Shown: positions 36,845-45,136 of the stretch, piece by piece
Layout of the letters: every line of letters starts with the position of its first letter
Position numbering within the stretch: the stretch's first letter is position 1
Assembly (NCBI RefSeq): GCF_900177655.1
Contig: NZ_FXWK01000002.1
Location: forward strand, 744,001 to 808,000
DNA: 64,000 bases
Direction of reading: 5' to 3'
Source of the DNA: Devosia lucknowensis
GTDB taxonomy: Bacteria > Pseudomonadota > Alphaproteobacteria > Rhizobiales > Devosiaceae
Program-made: the position numbers and the translations under genes
Notes under the pieces: generated by a model
Told to the model about the DNA's origin: nothing
The model's input: the letters and a program-made list of their open reading frames with translations, nothing else
Database searches by the model: none

Positions 36845-37657
36845 TCAGTCGTTGAGGCCGAGCACATCGGCCATGGAGTAGAGGCCAGGCGGTTGGGCGG
36901 CGGCCCAGAGGACAGCCTTGATGGCGCCATTGGCATAGATGGTGCGATCCTGCGCGCGATGATTGAGCTCGATGCGCTCGGACTGACCGGCCAGGATCAC
37001 CATGTGGTCGCCGATGACGTTGCCGCCGCGCAAAGTGGCAAAGCCAATGGTACCGGCCTCTCGCGGGCCGGTATGGCCATCGCGCACGGTGACCTTATGG
37101 TCCTTGAGGGCAATGTCGCGGCCCCGGGCGGCGGCCTCGCCCAGCATCAGCGCCGTGCCCGAGGGGGCGTCGACCTTTTTGTTATGGTGCATTTCGAGAA
37201 TTTCGACGTCGTAGTCGGCCAGGGCGCGCGCGGCCTTTTCGACCAGTGCCGTCAGCGCCACCATGCCGGGCGAAAAATTGCCGGACTTGACGATGCGCGC
37301 GCCGGCGGCCGCAGCCGCAGCGATGGCGGCGTCGTCGGCTTCCGAACAGCCCGTGGTGCCGATGATGTGGACGAGGCCGGTCTGGGCAGCGCGCTGCGCG
37401 AGGGCCACGCTGGACGCGGGCGCGGTAAAGTCAATGATCGCATCGGCGCGACCGAGCAGGGGGGCGATGTCGTCGCTGACCGGCACGCCCAAGGCTTCGA
37501 GCCCAGCGAGCGTACCGGCATCCTTGCCGATGGCGGCGGAACCGGGCCGATCAAGCGCGCCGACCAGTTCGACACCATCATGGGCGGCAATGGCCGCGAT
37601 GTTGGCGGCGCCCATGCGTCCACCCGCTCCGGCCACGATGATGCGCAACTTGCTCAT
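36845..37657 (-). CDS. dapB: 4-hydroxy-tetrahydrodipicolinate reductase
   Basis: 270 aa ([20 protein letters not shown]). NAD(P)-binding VAGAGGRMG at the N-terminus, [25 protein letters not shown] with the catalytic-site Lys, and the substrate motif [19 protein letters not shown] (His and Lys). It provides the reductase step in lysine and diaminopimelate synthesis, feeding peptidoglycan. dapB-gpmA adjacency is common in Hyphomicrobiales. Confidence 0.97.
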   Translation of the reverse strand: MSKLRIIVAGAGGRMGAANIAAIAAHDGVELVGALDRPGSAAIGKDAGTLAGLEALGVPVSDDIAPLLGRADAIIDFTAPASSVALAQRAAQTGLVHIIGTTGCSEADDAAIAAAAAAGARIVKSGNFSPGMVALTALVEKAARALADYDVEILEMHHNKKVDAPSGTALMLGEAAARGRDIALKDHKVTVRDGHTGPREAGTIGFATLRGGNVIGDHMVILAGQSERIELNHRAQDRTIYANGAIKAVLWAAAQPPGLYSMADVLGLND

Positions 37658-37769
37658 GCCGCATTCTCCTCAGATTCCCACCGCCTATAGCAGCGCCCGT
37701 TCCGCCCGCCAACCGGGATGCCGCCCGCGACGGGTCTGTGCTACGATTCGGGCAGAACCGAAGAGAAAG

Positions 37770-38132
37770 ATGGACCACTCCATGACTCTTACCAATGTGC
37801 TGGCCGGTGTCGCGGTGGAAGACCTCGGCCATTCCCTGGTCTGGTACGAATACCTGTTCGGCCGCCCTGCCGATGCGCGGACCATGGTCGACGTGGCCGA
37901 GTGGAAACTGCCCGGGGGCGGCTGGGTACATGTGATGAGCGATGCCGATCGGGCCGGTGCGAGCGTCGTGATGCTCGTTGTCGACGACATCGCCGAGGAA
38001 CTCGGACGGCTCGAACTGCATGGCATCAAGCCGGTGGCCAAGGCGATCGGGGATTTCTTCAAGACGGCAAAGCTGCGCGACCCGGATGGCAATCTGATCG
38101 TGCTCAGCCAGCCGCAGCCGGGGACCTATTAA
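37770..38132 (+). CDS. VOC family protein
   Basis: 120 aa from ATG 37770 (MDHSMTLTNVLAGVAVEDLG) with GAAGAG upstream; ATG 37782 is an alternative. Single glyoxalase-like domain: VLAGVAVEDLGHSLVWYEYLFGR, VHVMSDADRAGASVVMLVVDDI, KLRDPDGNLIVLSQ with the conserved C-terminal DPDGN. Substrate unknown; unlike the VOC protein at 28175 it is short and acidic. Divergent from dapB. Confidence 0.85.
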   Translation: MDHSMTLTNVLAGVAVEDLGHSLVWYEYLFGRPADARTMVDVAEWKLPGGGWVHVMSDADRAGASVVMLVVDDIAEELGRLELHGIKPVAKAIGDFFKTAKLRDPDGNLIVLSQPQPGTY

Positions 38133-38149
38133 GAGGCACGCCCGGTGCC

Positions 38150-38215
38150 ACACCCTCCCCTCGCCAGGCCTGCCGGCCAAGCGCCGCCACCGCCCCCTCA
38201 AAGGGGGAAGTGTAG
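38150..38215. repeat. Degenerate C-rich repeat arm
   Basis: CCCTCCCCTCGCCAGGCC ... CCGCCCCCTCAAAGGGGGAAG, in the convergent VOC/coaA gap; a diverged member of the C-rich arm family. Confidence 0.45.
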
Positions 38216-38236
38216 GAGCGAGCGCGTTGCGACGAG

Positions 38237-39187
38237 CTAGAGCCGCTTGAGCTTCACTTCCTCGACGCGGTGATCCTTGCCCTTCTTGAGGATGAGGTCG
38301 GCGCGGCCGCGAGTGGGAAGGACGTTTTCGAGCAGGTTGGGCAGGTTGATGGTCTTCCAGACATTACGCCCGAAGATGCCGGCTTCCTCCTCGCTCATTT
38401 CCGAGAAGCGGCGGAAGAAGGACGTGGGATCGCGGAAGGCGGTTTCGCGCAGCCGGAAGAAGCGGGTGAGATACCAGTCGCGCAGGTCCTCGACATCGGC
38501 GTCGATATAGATCGAGAAATCGATGAAGTCGGACGCGAAGAGGATGGGCTTGCCGTCGCGTGGCAATTCGCCGGGCTGGAGGATGTTGAGGCCCTCGACG
38601 ATCAGGATATCGGGGCGATCGATGATCACCTCTTCGCCTGGCACGACGTCATAGACGAGGTGCGAGTAGACCGGCACGGCAACCTTTGACTTGCCCGACT
38701 TGATGTCGGCCAGGAAATTGACGAAGCGGGCGCGGTCGTAGCTTTCGGGGAAGCCCTTGCGGTGCATGAGGCCGCGATCCTCGAGCACCTTGTTGGGATG
38801 CAGGAAGCCGTCGGTGGTGACGAGATCGACCTTGGGGCTCGAGGGCCAGCGCGAGAGCAGGGCGCGCAGGATGCGCGAGGTGGTGGACTTGCCCACGGCC
38901 ACCGACCCGGCAACACCGATGATGAAGGGCACCTTGTCGCCGGGAGTATTGAGAAAGCGCGACGAAATCTGGTGGAGCCCCTGAATCGCCTCGACGTAAT
39001 AGGCCAGGAGGCGCGAGAGCGGCAGGAATACCTCTTCGGCCTCGGCCAGCGAAATCGGATCGGTCAGCGCCCGGAGGCGCTCGATATCCTCGGCGGTGAG
39101 CGTCATCGGCTGACCGTTGCGCAGATCGCTCCACTGCTGCTTGGTGAAGGTCTGGTACGGGTCGTGGGCGGGGTTGCGCCTGGCCAT
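38237..39187 (-). CDS. coaA: Type I pantothenate kinase
   Basis: 316 aa ([20 protein letters not shown]). P-loop [20 protein letters not shown] (~90-110), [29 protein letters not shown] and the [12 protein letters not shown] region are typical CoaA. It phosphorylates pantothenate in the first step of CoA synthesis. Its ATG overlaps the last base of the hisE stop, so it is translated together with hisE. Confidence 0.97.
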   Translation of the reverse strand: MARRNPAHDPYQTFTKQQWSDLRNGQPMTLTAEDIERLRALTDPISLAEAEEVFLPLSRLLAYYVEAIQGLHQISSRFLNTPGDKVPFIIGVAGSVAVGKSTTSRILRALLSRWPSSPKVDLVTTDGFLHPNKVLEDRGLMHRKGFPESYDRARFVNFLADIKSGKSKVAVPVYSHLVYDVVPGEEVIIDRPDILIVEGLNILQPGELPRDGKPILFASDFIDFSIYIDADVEDLRDWYLTRFFRLRETAFRDPTSFFRRFSEMSEEEAGIFGRNVWKTINLPNLLENVLPTRGRADLILKKGKDHRVEEVKLKRL

Positions 39188-39504
39188 CAGAGCGTATCCT
39201 TGCGCGCAGCTTTTTCGGCGAGACCCGACTGGGCAGTGCGCCCATCGAGCTCGGCCATGACTTCGGCGAGGGGGACGCCTTCGGCCTTGAGCACGACGAG
39301 GAGGTGATAAAGCACGTCGGCACTCTCCTTGACCAGTTCGGCGCGGTCATGGGTGACGGCGGCGATCACCGCTTCGATTGCTTCCTCGCCCAGCTTCTGG
39401 GCGGCCTTGCCGATGCCTCGGGCGATCAGCCTTGCCGTATAGCTTTCCTCGGGCGAGGCTGCCGCACGGATGGCGATGCGCGCTTCGAGTTCTTCAAGGG
39501 TCAT
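39187..39504 (-). CDS. hisE: Phosphoribosyl-ATP diphosphatase
   Basis: 105 aa from ATG 39504 ([20 protein letters not shown]), preceded by GGATGGGA; ATG 39516 is an alternative. MazG-like all-alpha fold with [51 protein letters not shown], carrying the E-x2-E...E-x2-D metal ligands. Second step of histidine synthesis. The hisF-hisE-coaA order is usual for the group. Confidence 0.96.
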   Translation of the reverse strand: MTLEELEARIAIRAAASPEESYTARLIARGIGKAAQKLGEEAIEAVIAAVTHDRAELVKESADVLYHLLVVLKAEGVPLAEVMAELDGRTAQSGLAEKAARKDTL

Positions 39505-39568
39505 TTCTTGTCCCATCCACTGGATGTCACCCCGGCGACGGCCGTGGCCCAACTTGCGATCTCAGGAT

Positions 39569-39595
39569 GGATCCCGGCCTGCGCCGGGATGACAA
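39569..39595. repeat. CCCGG-CCTGCGCC-GGG palindrome (third repeat family)
   Basis: GGATCCCGGCCTGCGCCGGG ATGACA in the hisE-hisF gap. Related copies lie at 43047-43103 and 49589-49611. Confidence 0.6.
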
Positions 39596-39647
39596 CTGCG
39601 ATTCGTTTAAACATGAGTTCCAGGCCGCGTCATCCGCTACCTTCGGT

Positions 39648-40457
39648 TCAGGCAGCCTTGCCGGAGAGCGCATCGAGCCGCATGGCGATGCCATGTTCGG
39701 CCATATAGGCCTTGGCCTGGGGAATGGTGAAGGTGCCGAAGTGGAAGATGGACGCCGCCAGCACGGCGCTCGCATGCCCTTCGACAACGCCATCGACCAG
39801 ATCCTGAAGCGAACCGACGCCGCCCGAAGCGATGACCGGAACTTCGACCGTATCGGCAATGGCGCGGGTGAGTTTGAGATCGAAACCCGACTTGGTGCCG
39901 TCGCGGTCCATCGAGGTCACCAGCAATTCGCCGGCGCCACGCTCGACCATGCGCGCAGCAAACTCCACCGCGTCGATGCCCGTCGGCTTGCGACCGCCAT
40001 GAGTGTAGATTTCCCACTCCGACCGGTTGTCGCCGCCGACCCGGGCGTCGAGCCGCTGCTTGGCATCGACCGAGACAACAATGCACTGATTGCCGAACTT
40101 GTCGGCGGCGCGGGCGATGAAATCGGGATCGCTGACCGCAGCGGAGTTGATCGCCACCTTATCTGCGCCGGCCAGCAAAAGCTTCCTGATATCCTCGATG
40201 CTGCGGACGCCGCCGCCGACGGTCACCGGCATGAAGCAATGCTCGGCCGTGCGCGCCACGACGTCGAAAATGGTATCACGGCCCTCGTGGCTGGCGGTGA
40301 TGTCGAGGAAGGTCAATTCGTCGGCACCCGCCGCGTCATAGGCCATGGCAGCTTCGACGGGATCCCCGGCATCGACCAGATCGACGAAATTGACGCCCTT
40401 GACGACGCGGCCGCCGGCCACGTCCAGGCAGGGAATGATTCGGGTCTTGAGGCTCAC
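39648..40457 (-). CDS. hisF: Imidazole glycerol phosphate synthase, cyclase subunit
   Basis: 269 aa from a GTG at 40457 ([21 protein letters not shown]). TIM barrel with the two catalytic Asp: [14 protein letters not shown] near the N-terminus (Asp ~12) and [16 protein letters not shown] near 130. The GTG overlaps the TGA of a 33-codon mini-ORF (GTGA) that begins with the same residues, the result of a short duplication; see that entry. HisF pairs with HisH (42009-42662). Confidence 0.96.
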   Translation of the reverse strand: MSLKTRIIPCLDVAGGRVVKGVNFVDLVDAGDPVEAAMAYDAAGADELTFLDITASHEGRDTIFDVVARTAEHCFMPVTVGGGVRSIEDIRKLLLAGADKVAINSAAVSDPDFIARAADKFGNQCIVVSVDAKQRLDARVGGDNRSEWEIYTHGGRKPTGIDAVEFAARMVERGAGELLVTSMDRDGTKSGFDLKLTRAIADTVEVPVIASGGVGSLQDLVDGVVEGHASAVLAASIFHFGTFTIPQAKAYMAEHGIAMRLDALSGKAA

Positions 40458-40555
40458 CGGCGGCTTCCTTTTTTGGTCTGCGCGTCCTCGCTGCGCTGCG
40501 GGCGACGCGGGGCGGCAACGTCCAGGCAGGGAATGATTCGGGTCTTGAGACTCAT
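40454..40555 (-). CDS. 33-aa mini-ORF from duplication of the hisF start
   Basis: ATG at 40555 encodes [14 protein letters not shown], identical to the first 14 residues of HisF, then [19 protein letters not shown] and a TGA overlapping the hisF GTG. About 41 bp of the hisF 5' end occurs twice (40415-40457 and 40512-40555) around ~55 bp of inserted sequence containing a GCGTCCTCGC...GCGACGC inverted repeat. The original start may now be read as a leader ORF whose stop hands ribosomes to the GTG of hisF. Its ATG overlaps the stop of the gene at 40552. Confidence 0.6.
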   Translation of the reverse strand: MSLKTRIIPCLDVAAPRRPQRSEDAQTKKGSRR

Positions 40556-40869
40556 GGCGTTCCGGCTTTCTGCCGCCAGGCGAGGTAGTGGATGAGAAGA
40601 AGGACGAACCAGACGATCAGCGCGCCCCCACCGAGCGGAATGGTGGCCAGCATGAACCAACCCATGAGGCCGGTGAAATAGAGAAGGCCGCCCAGATCCA
40701 TGCCCAGGACAAGGCAGGGATGGGTGGTCGCCTCGTTGACCACGCAGTTGTTGGCATCGGCTATAGCATAAGTGAACAGCACCGAAAGAAACGGCGCGGC
40801 TGCAAAAAGGACGATCACCGCAAGGATGACGAGATAGACGGTCCAGTGAAATTTTCCGGCCCGGTTCAT
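40552..40869 (-). CDS. Small membrane protein, 105 aa
   Basis: ATG at 40869 ([20 protein letters not shown]). Three hydrophobic segments (~10-32, ~55-75, ~78-98) and an extracytoplasmic loop with two Cys ([19 protein letters not shown]). It overlaps its neighbours by ATGA on both sides. No family recognised. Its place inside the his cluster may reflect only convenient co-transcription. Confidence 0.8.
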   Translation of the reverse strand: MNRAGKFHWTVYLVILAVIVLFAAAPFLSVLFTYAIADANNCVVNEATTHPCLVLGMDLGGLLYFTGLMGWFMLATIPLGGGALIVWFVLLLIHYLAWRQKAGTP

Positions 40870-41144
40870 GCTTGACCGCGCCGTCGCAGATGGAGGGCGA
40901 GATGGATCGCGGCGATCGCGCCCCAGACGAGAAAGAGAAACGGGCCGATCACGAACGGGGTCGTGACCAGCCAGCCAAGAATACCCCATTGCGCCATGAG
41001 ATCGGTAAGGCCGATCTGTGCGCCGGAGGACTGCGCGTTGACCACAGCGAGCCAGATGACGGGCGACATGGAGAAAGCGCCGATCAGGCAGAAGACCACG
41101 AGGTGGCCGAGCCAAGGAAAGCGCTTGCTCCGATCCGCCATCAT
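40866..41144 (-). CDS. Small membrane protein, 92 aa
   Basis: ATG at 41144 overlapping the hisA stop (ATGA). Two to three hydrophobic segments (~10-35, ~55-80; [21 protein letters not shown] and [21 protein letters not shown]) and a basic C-terminus (LRRRGQA). Unrecognised. Together with the following gene it forms a coupled pair of tiny membrane proteins between hisA and hisF. Confidence 0.8.
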   Translation of the reverse strand: MMADRSKRFPWLGHLVVFCLIGAFSMSPVIWLAVVNAQSSGAQIGLTDLMAQWGILGWLVTTPFVIGPFLFLVWGAIAAIHLALHLRRRGQA

Positions 41145-41869
41145 GCCGCTTTCAGGCGCGCCAATGCTTCACGTGAATCAATGCGCCCGTCATAGAGCGC
41201 GCGGCCGGAAATGGCGCCTTCGAGCACCTGATATTCGGGCCGCGTCATGCGCTCGATATCATCCATGGAGGCGAGGCCGCCCGAGGCAATGACCGGGATT
41301 GAGGTCGAGCGCGCGAGCTCCAGCGTCGAGTCCCAGTTGATGCCGGCCAGAATGCCGTCGCGATCGATATCGGTATAGATGATAGCCGCAACGCCAGCGC
41401 CTTCGAAGCGCTTGGCGAGCTCCGATATGGAGAGTTCGGAGGTTTCCGCCCAGCCCTCCACGGCCACCATGCCGCCCTTGGCATCGGTGCCGACGGCGAC
41501 CTGGCCTGGCCATTTCCTGGCAGCTTCCCTTACCAGCTCCGGATTGCGCACCGCGACGGTCCCAAGGATGACGCGGGCAAGACCCTTGTCGAGCCAAGCC
41601 TCGATATGGTCGAGCGTGCGAATGCCGCCGCCGAGCTGGACCGGAAAATTCACCGTCGCGAGGATGGCTTCGACGGCAGCGCCGTTGACGCTCTCGCCGG
41701 CAAAGGCGCCGTTGAGATCGACCACATGGAGGTATTCGAAACCCTGGTCCTCGAAACTCTTGGCCTGGGCGGCCGGATTGTCATTGAAGACGGTGGCCTG
41801 GTCCATGTCGCCGAGTTTGAGGCGCACGCACTGTCCGTCCTTGAGGTCGATGGCGGGGAAGAGGATCAT
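41141..41869 (-). CDS. hisA: Phosphoribosylformimino-5-aminoimidazole carboxamide ribotide isomerase
   Basis: 242 aa from the ATG at 41869 ([20 protein letters not shown]). TIM barrel related to HisF with catalytic Asp in [14 protein letters not shown] and [16 protein letters not shown]. Also [20 protein letters not shown] and VPVIASGG. Fourth enzyme of histidine synthesis. Contains a parS-type site (41166-41179). Confidence 0.96.
   Translation of the reverse strand: MILFPAIDLKDGQCVRLKLGDMDQATVFNDNPAAQAKSFEDQGFEYLHVVDLNGAFAGESVNGAAVEAILATVNFPVQLGGGIRTLDHIEAWLDKGLARVILGTVAVRNPELVREAARKWPGQVAVGTDAKGGMVAVEGWAETSELSISELAKRFEGAGVAAIIYTDIDRDGILAGINWDSTLELARSTSIPVIASGGLASMDDIERMTRPEYQVLEGAISGRALYDGRIDSREALARLKAA
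41166..41179. other. parS-type site GCTTCACGTGAATC in hisA
   Basis: Core TCACGTGA within the last codons of hisA; same variant as 36060. Confidence 0.5.
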
Positions 41870-41891
41870 GGTCTTTTGCTCTTTGGCAGAA

Positions 41892-42004
41892 CCCCCACCC
41901 GACCTCCCCCTATAAGGGGGAGGAGCAGGGACATTGGTTTTGGCAGCATGGTGCCACACGCTCGATGTGATCCCTCCCCCTCATAGGGAGAGGTTAGGTG
42001 GGGG
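41892..42004. repeat. Paired inverted C-rich arms (hisA-hisH gap)
   Basis: Left arm CCCCCACCCGACCTCCCCCT...AGGGGGAGG (41892-41923), right arm inverted (CCCTCCCCCTC...GGTTAGGTGGGGG, 41972-42004), 48 bp between. Same design as 17008 and 43810. Confidence 0.75.
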
Positions 42005-42008
42005 TGCC

Positions 42009-42662
42009 TCACGGCTTCCACTCCAGGAAATTGTCGATCAGCTTCAGCCCGAGTGCCTGGCTTTTTTCCGGGTGGAACTGGGTGCCGAAAATGTTGTCGC
42101 GGCCGACGCAGGCGGTGAAGGCACCGCCGTAATTGGTGGTGGCGACGAGATGGGCCGGATCGGCCGTGCGCAGGTGATAGGAGTGGACGAAATAGGCGTG
42201 GAGGCCGCCGGTACCGGTGGCAATGCCATCGAGGAGCGCATGGTGGCGGACACTATCGATGGTGTTCCAGCCCATATGGGGAATTTTCAGCGCCGGGTCC
42301 GACGGCTTGATCTTTTCGACGGCGCCTGGGATCCAGCCCAGACCCGGGGTGACGACCTTTTCGCGGCCTTCGCCGGCAAGAAGCTGCATGCCGACGCAAA
42401 CGCCCAGGAAGGGCGTGCCAGCCTTGATCACGCGCTCGTCGAGCACCTCGATCATGCCCGGGACGGCGCGCAGACCGGCCATGCAATCGGCAAAGGCGCC
42501 GACGCCGGGCAGCATGATGCGATCCGCACCACGGACAATATCGGGATCGGCCGTGACGGTGACGACATCACCCTGGTCACGTTCGGCGGCGACGCGTTCA
42601 AAGGCCTTGGCGGCGGAGCGCAGATTGCCGGCGCCATAGTCGATGATGGCGACGGTGCTCAT
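42009..42662 (-). CDS. hisH: Imidazole glycerol phosphate synthase, glutaminase subunit
   Basis: 217 aa (MSTVAIIDYGAGNLRSAAKA). Class I glutamine amidotransferase: nucleophile Cys in FLGVCVGMQLL (~90), His/Glu in FGTQFHPEKSQALGLKLI. It feeds ammonia to HisF. Its start overlaps the stop of the DUF2628 gene upstream (ATGA). In E. coli hisB-hisH-hisA-hisF are contiguous; here a DUF2628 gene and two small membrane genes interrupt the run. Confidence 0.97.
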   Translation of the reverse strand: MSTVAIIDYGAGNLRSAAKAFERVAAERDQGDVVTVTADPDIVRGADRIMLPGVGAFADCMAGLRAVPGMIEVLDERVIKAGTPFLGVCVGMQLLAGEGREKVVTPGLGWIPGAVEKIKPSDPALKIPHMGWNTIDSVRHHALLDGIATGTGGLHAYFVHSYHLRTADPAHLVATTNYGGAFTACVGRDNIFGTQFHPEKSQALGLKLIDNFLEWKP

Positions 42663-43015
42663 GCGTTGTCCCCCAAGGCAGAAAGGCGCGCCGCATCCGG
42701 GTCGACGGCAAAACGATGGATGCCCGGCTGGTAGCCACGGCGCCGCAAGGCGCGGCGCAGGGCGCCGGGCGCCGCGAAGCCACAGGATATGGCGAGCAGG
42801 ATATAAAGCCAGATCGCGGCATCCGGCCCGGTCCAGCGCGCGGCGAAAGCGATGGCGGCGACACCCAGACCATAGAGCGCCAACTGGTCCCAGAGCCGAT
42901 GGGAGAGCGCATGCACGGGGGGCAGCAGCGTCGCGAACCAGGAGAATTTTTCAGGCACGGCCGCGGGCAGGGTGCCTGTTTCGGGCTTGGGCATCAGGAT
43001 GGCGTAGAGGGTCAC
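42659..43015 (-). CDS. DUF2628-type membrane protein
   Basis: 118 aa from a GTG at 43015 (MTLYAILMPKPETGTLPAAV), with GGAG 8 bp upstream. It has the PEKFSWFATLLPPVHALSHRLW amphipathic stretch typical of DUF2628, then two hydrophobic segments (~47-65 and ~70-87) and a basic C-terminal region. Function unknown. It lies between hisB and hisH and overlaps hisH by ATGA, an arrangement usual in Rhizobiales. Confidence 0.85.
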   Translation of the reverse strand: MTLYAILMPKPETGTLPAAVPEKFSWFATLLPPVHALSHRLWDQLALYGLGVAAIAFAARWTGPDAAIWLYILLAISCGFAAPGALRRALRRRGYQPGIHRFAVDPDAARLSALGDNA

Positions 43016-43046
43016 TGTTTTTCTCCAGAACCCCGAAGTCATCCGG

Positions 43047-43103
43047 CGAAGGCCGGGATCCACCTCGAGATATCAGGATGGACCCCGGCCTTCGCCGGGG
43101 TGA
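43047..43103. repeat. CCCGGCCTTCGCCGGG-type repeat pair
   Basis: CGGCGAAGGCCGGGATCC (about 43047-43064) faces a second copy, GGACCCCGGCCTTCGCCGGGG (43079-43099), 15 bp away in inverted orientation, in the hisB-DUF2628 gap. Confidence 0.65.
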
Positions 43104-43152
43104 CACCTGTGGTTGGGCGTGACTTAGTGCAAAACTGCAGCGCGCGAAAGGG

Positions 43153-43740
43153 CTACAGCGTGCCCTTGGTGCTCGGCACCCGATCAGCCGTACGCGGATC
43201 GATCTCCACGGCTTCGCGCAGGGCGCGGGCCACGGCCTTGAACATGGACTCGGCCAGATGGTGATTGTTGTCGAAATAGAAGTTTTCGATATGGAGCGTG
43301 ATGCCGGCATTGATGGCCAGCGCCTGGAAGAACTCCTGGAAAAGCTCGGTATCGATATCGCCGATCTTGCCCTGTGAGAACTGGGCCTTGAACACCAGGA
43401 AGGCGCGGCCGGACACATCCAGCGCGGCACGGGTCAGGGTGCCGTCCATGGGCAGGTCGGAGGAGGCATAGCGGCGGATGCCGCGCTTATCGCCAAGTGC
43501 CTCCTTGATCGCCTGGCCCAGCGCGATGCCGACATCCTCGACGGTATGGTGGCTGTCGATGTGGAGATCACCCTTGCAGGTGACATCCATGTCGATGAGC
43601 GAATGGCGCGAGAGCTGGTCGAGCATGTGATCGAAGAAGCCGACGCCGGTCTTCATGCTGTGCGCGCCCGAGCCGTCGAGATTGATCGAGACGGAAATCT
43701 CGGTCTCGTTGGTCTTGCGGGCGATTTTTGCAGTGCGCAT
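43153..43740 (-). CDS. hisB: Imidazoleglycerol-phosphate dehydratase
   Basis: 195 aa from the ATG at 43740 ([20 protein letters not shown]). Single-domain HisB (no phosphatase half): [40 protein letters not shown] and [21 protein letters not shown] provide the His/Glu ligands of the Mn site. Sixth histidine step. The upstream gap to hslV carries a repeat pair and the hslV promoter. Confidence 0.97.
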   Translation of the reverse strand: MRTAKIARKTNETEISVSINLDGSGAHSMKTGVGFFDHMLDQLSRHSLIDMDVTCKGDLHIDSHHTVEDVGIALGQAIKEALGDKRGIRRYASSDLPMDGTLTRAALDVSGRAFLVFKAQFSQGKIGDIDTELFQEFFQALAINAGITLHIENFYFDNNHHLAESMFKAVARALREAVEIDPRTADRVPSTKGTL

Positions 43741-43809
43741 GGCAGGTCTCCGGAATTCGGCGGCTGAGTAGCAGATAGGCATGCGCGCGTGAAGATTGGG
43801 TTTAGGGAC

Positions 43810-43923
43810 ACCCCACCCAGCCTCCCCCTGAAGGAGGGGAGGAGACTGCCGGTGTTGGAGGGGTATCGGGTACAAACTCGATCGGCTCCTCCCCCGTCTT
43901 CCGGGGGGAAGTTGGGTGGGGGG
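43810..43923. repeat. Paired inverted C-rich arms (hisB-hslV gap)
   Basis: Left arm CCCCACCCAGCCTCCCCCTG (43810-43842), right arm inverted (CTCCTCCCCCGTC...AAGTTGGGTGGGGGG, 43885-43923), 42 bp between. Confidence 0.75.
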
Positions 43924-43926
43924 TCT

Positions 43927-43956
43927 GTTGCAATCGCTTCGTGCCGCCCTAAATAT
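43927..43956 (+). promoter_or_regulatory. Possible RpoH-type promoter for hslV
   Basis: GTTGCAA (43927-43933), 13-bp spacer and CCCTAAATAT (43947-43956) resemble the heat-shock pattern, 29 bp upstream of hslV; hslVU is a heat-shock operon in E. coli. The match is imperfect. Confidence 0.35.
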
Positions 43957-43984
43957 CACTCAACAGTTCGGAGTAATTCCCCCA

Positions 43985-44539
43985 ATGAGTGAACATCAAT
44001 CCCCCGGCTGGCACGGGACGACGATCGTTTCCGTGCGCAAGGGCAACAAGGTGGTAGTGGCTGGCGATGGCCAGGTTTCCATGGGCCAGACCGTGATGAA
44101 GCACGGCGCCAAGAAAGTACGTCGCCTTGCCGGTGGCAAGGTAATCGGCGGCTTTGCCGGCTCGACAGCGGACGCCTTTACCCTCTTCGAGCGGCTCGAA
44201 GGCAAGCTCGAGCAATATCCCGACCAACTGATGCGCGCGGCCGTCGAACTGGCCAAGGACTGGCGCACCGACCGGTATCTGCGGAAGCTCGAAGCCATGA
44301 TGATCGTGGCCGATGCCAAGGATACGCTGGTGCTGACCGGCAATGGCGACGTGCTGACCCCCGACCACGGCGTGATCGCCATCGGCTCGGGCGGCAACTA
44401 CGCCCATTCAGCCGCGCTGGCGCTGCACCAGGCGACCGAACTCGATGCGGAAGACATCGCCCGCCGCGCCATGAAGATCGCGGAGGAAATCTGCGTCTAT
44501 ACCAATGGCAATGTAACGGTCGAAAGCATCGAGCTCTGA
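43985..44539 (+). CDS. hslV: ATP-dependent protease subunit HslV
   Basis: 184 aa from the ATG at 43985 ([20 protein letters not shown]). Proteasome-like peptidase: the nucleophile is the Thr after WHG once a short propeptide is removed; [24 protein letters not shown] and [18 protein letters not shown] are typical. It forms a two-ring protease core with HslU. A GNAT gene separates it from hslU. Confidence 0.97.
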   Translation: MSEHQSPGWHGTTIVSVRKGNKVVVAGDGQVSMGQTVMKHGAKKVRRLAGGKVIGGFAGSTADAFTLFERLEGKLEQYPDQLMRAAVELAKDWRTDRYLRKLEAMMIVADAKDTLVLTGNGDVLTPDHGVIAIGSGGNYAHSAALALHQATELDAEDIARRAMKIAEEICVYTNGNVTVESIEL

Positions 44540-44543
44540 TTCA

Positions 44544-45065
44544 GTGACCTTCTCCATCCGACGCCTCGGCCCCGGCGACATCGCGGCCTACCGCTCCATT
44601 CGCCATGAGGCGCTGGCCAACCATCCGGAGGCCTTCGTCTCGACGGCGGAAAACTTTGCGCAAAGGAGCGATGCCGATATCCGGCAGATGCTCGAGACAC
44701 TGACGGTGTTCGGCGCGGTGATGGCTGACGGGTCGCTGGGCGGCATCAATGCGTTCCTTCGCAATGAGGGCGCCAAGGAGCGGCATCGGGGCTGGATGAT
44801 CCAGGTCTATACGCGGCCGGAACAGCGCGGCACCGGTCTGTCGCGGGCGCTGGTCGAGCATCTGGTCGAGCATGCAAGGCACCATGTCATCCAGATCCAC
44901 CTCGGCGTCTGGTCGGAAAACGAGCCGGCAATCCGGCTCTACCGCAAGCTCGGCTTCGAGCATTACGCCACCGAGCCCCGCTATCTCTTCGTGAACGGTC
45001 GATACATCGACGAACACCTGATGGTGCGCTTCCTGGATCGTGACGGATCCGACAGCAAGGCATGA
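44544..45065 (+). CDS. GNAT family N-acetyltransferase
   Basis: 173 aa from a GTG at 44544, 4 bp after the hslV stop. GNAT fold: MTFSIRRLGPGDIAAYRSIR, GWMIQVYTRPEQRGTGLSRALVEHLVEHA (acetyl-CoA motif A, RGTGLS), and NEPAIRLYRKLGFEHY (motif B). The hslV-GNAT-hslU order recurs in Rhizobiales, but the target is unknown; it could acetylate a protein or metabolite. Coupled to hslV by spacing. Confidence 0.9.
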   Translation: MTFSIRRLGPGDIAAYRSIRHEALANHPEAFVSTAENFAQRSDADIRQMLETLTVFGAVMADGSLGGINAFLRNEGAKERHRGWMIQVYTRPEQRGTGLSRALVEHLVEHARHHVIQIHLGVWSENEPAIRLYRKLGFEHYATEPRYLFVNGRYIDEHLMVRFLDRDGSDSKA

Positions 45066-45087
45066 ATTAAGACGCGTTGTCCGAACC

Positions 45088-45109
45088 GCAAAAGTGGAAC
45101 CACTTTTGC
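45088..45109. repeat. 22-bp perfect palindrome in the hslU leader
   Basis: GCAAAAGTGG-AA-CCACTTTTGC between the GNAT gene and hslU, ending 28 bp before the hslU start. This AAAAGTGG motif is a dispersed palindrome in Rhizobiales genomes. The hairpin could reduce readthrough or protect mRNA ends. Confidence 0.7.
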
Positions 45110-45136
45110 TGGAAACGCTGAGCGAAAGTGAAAAAT

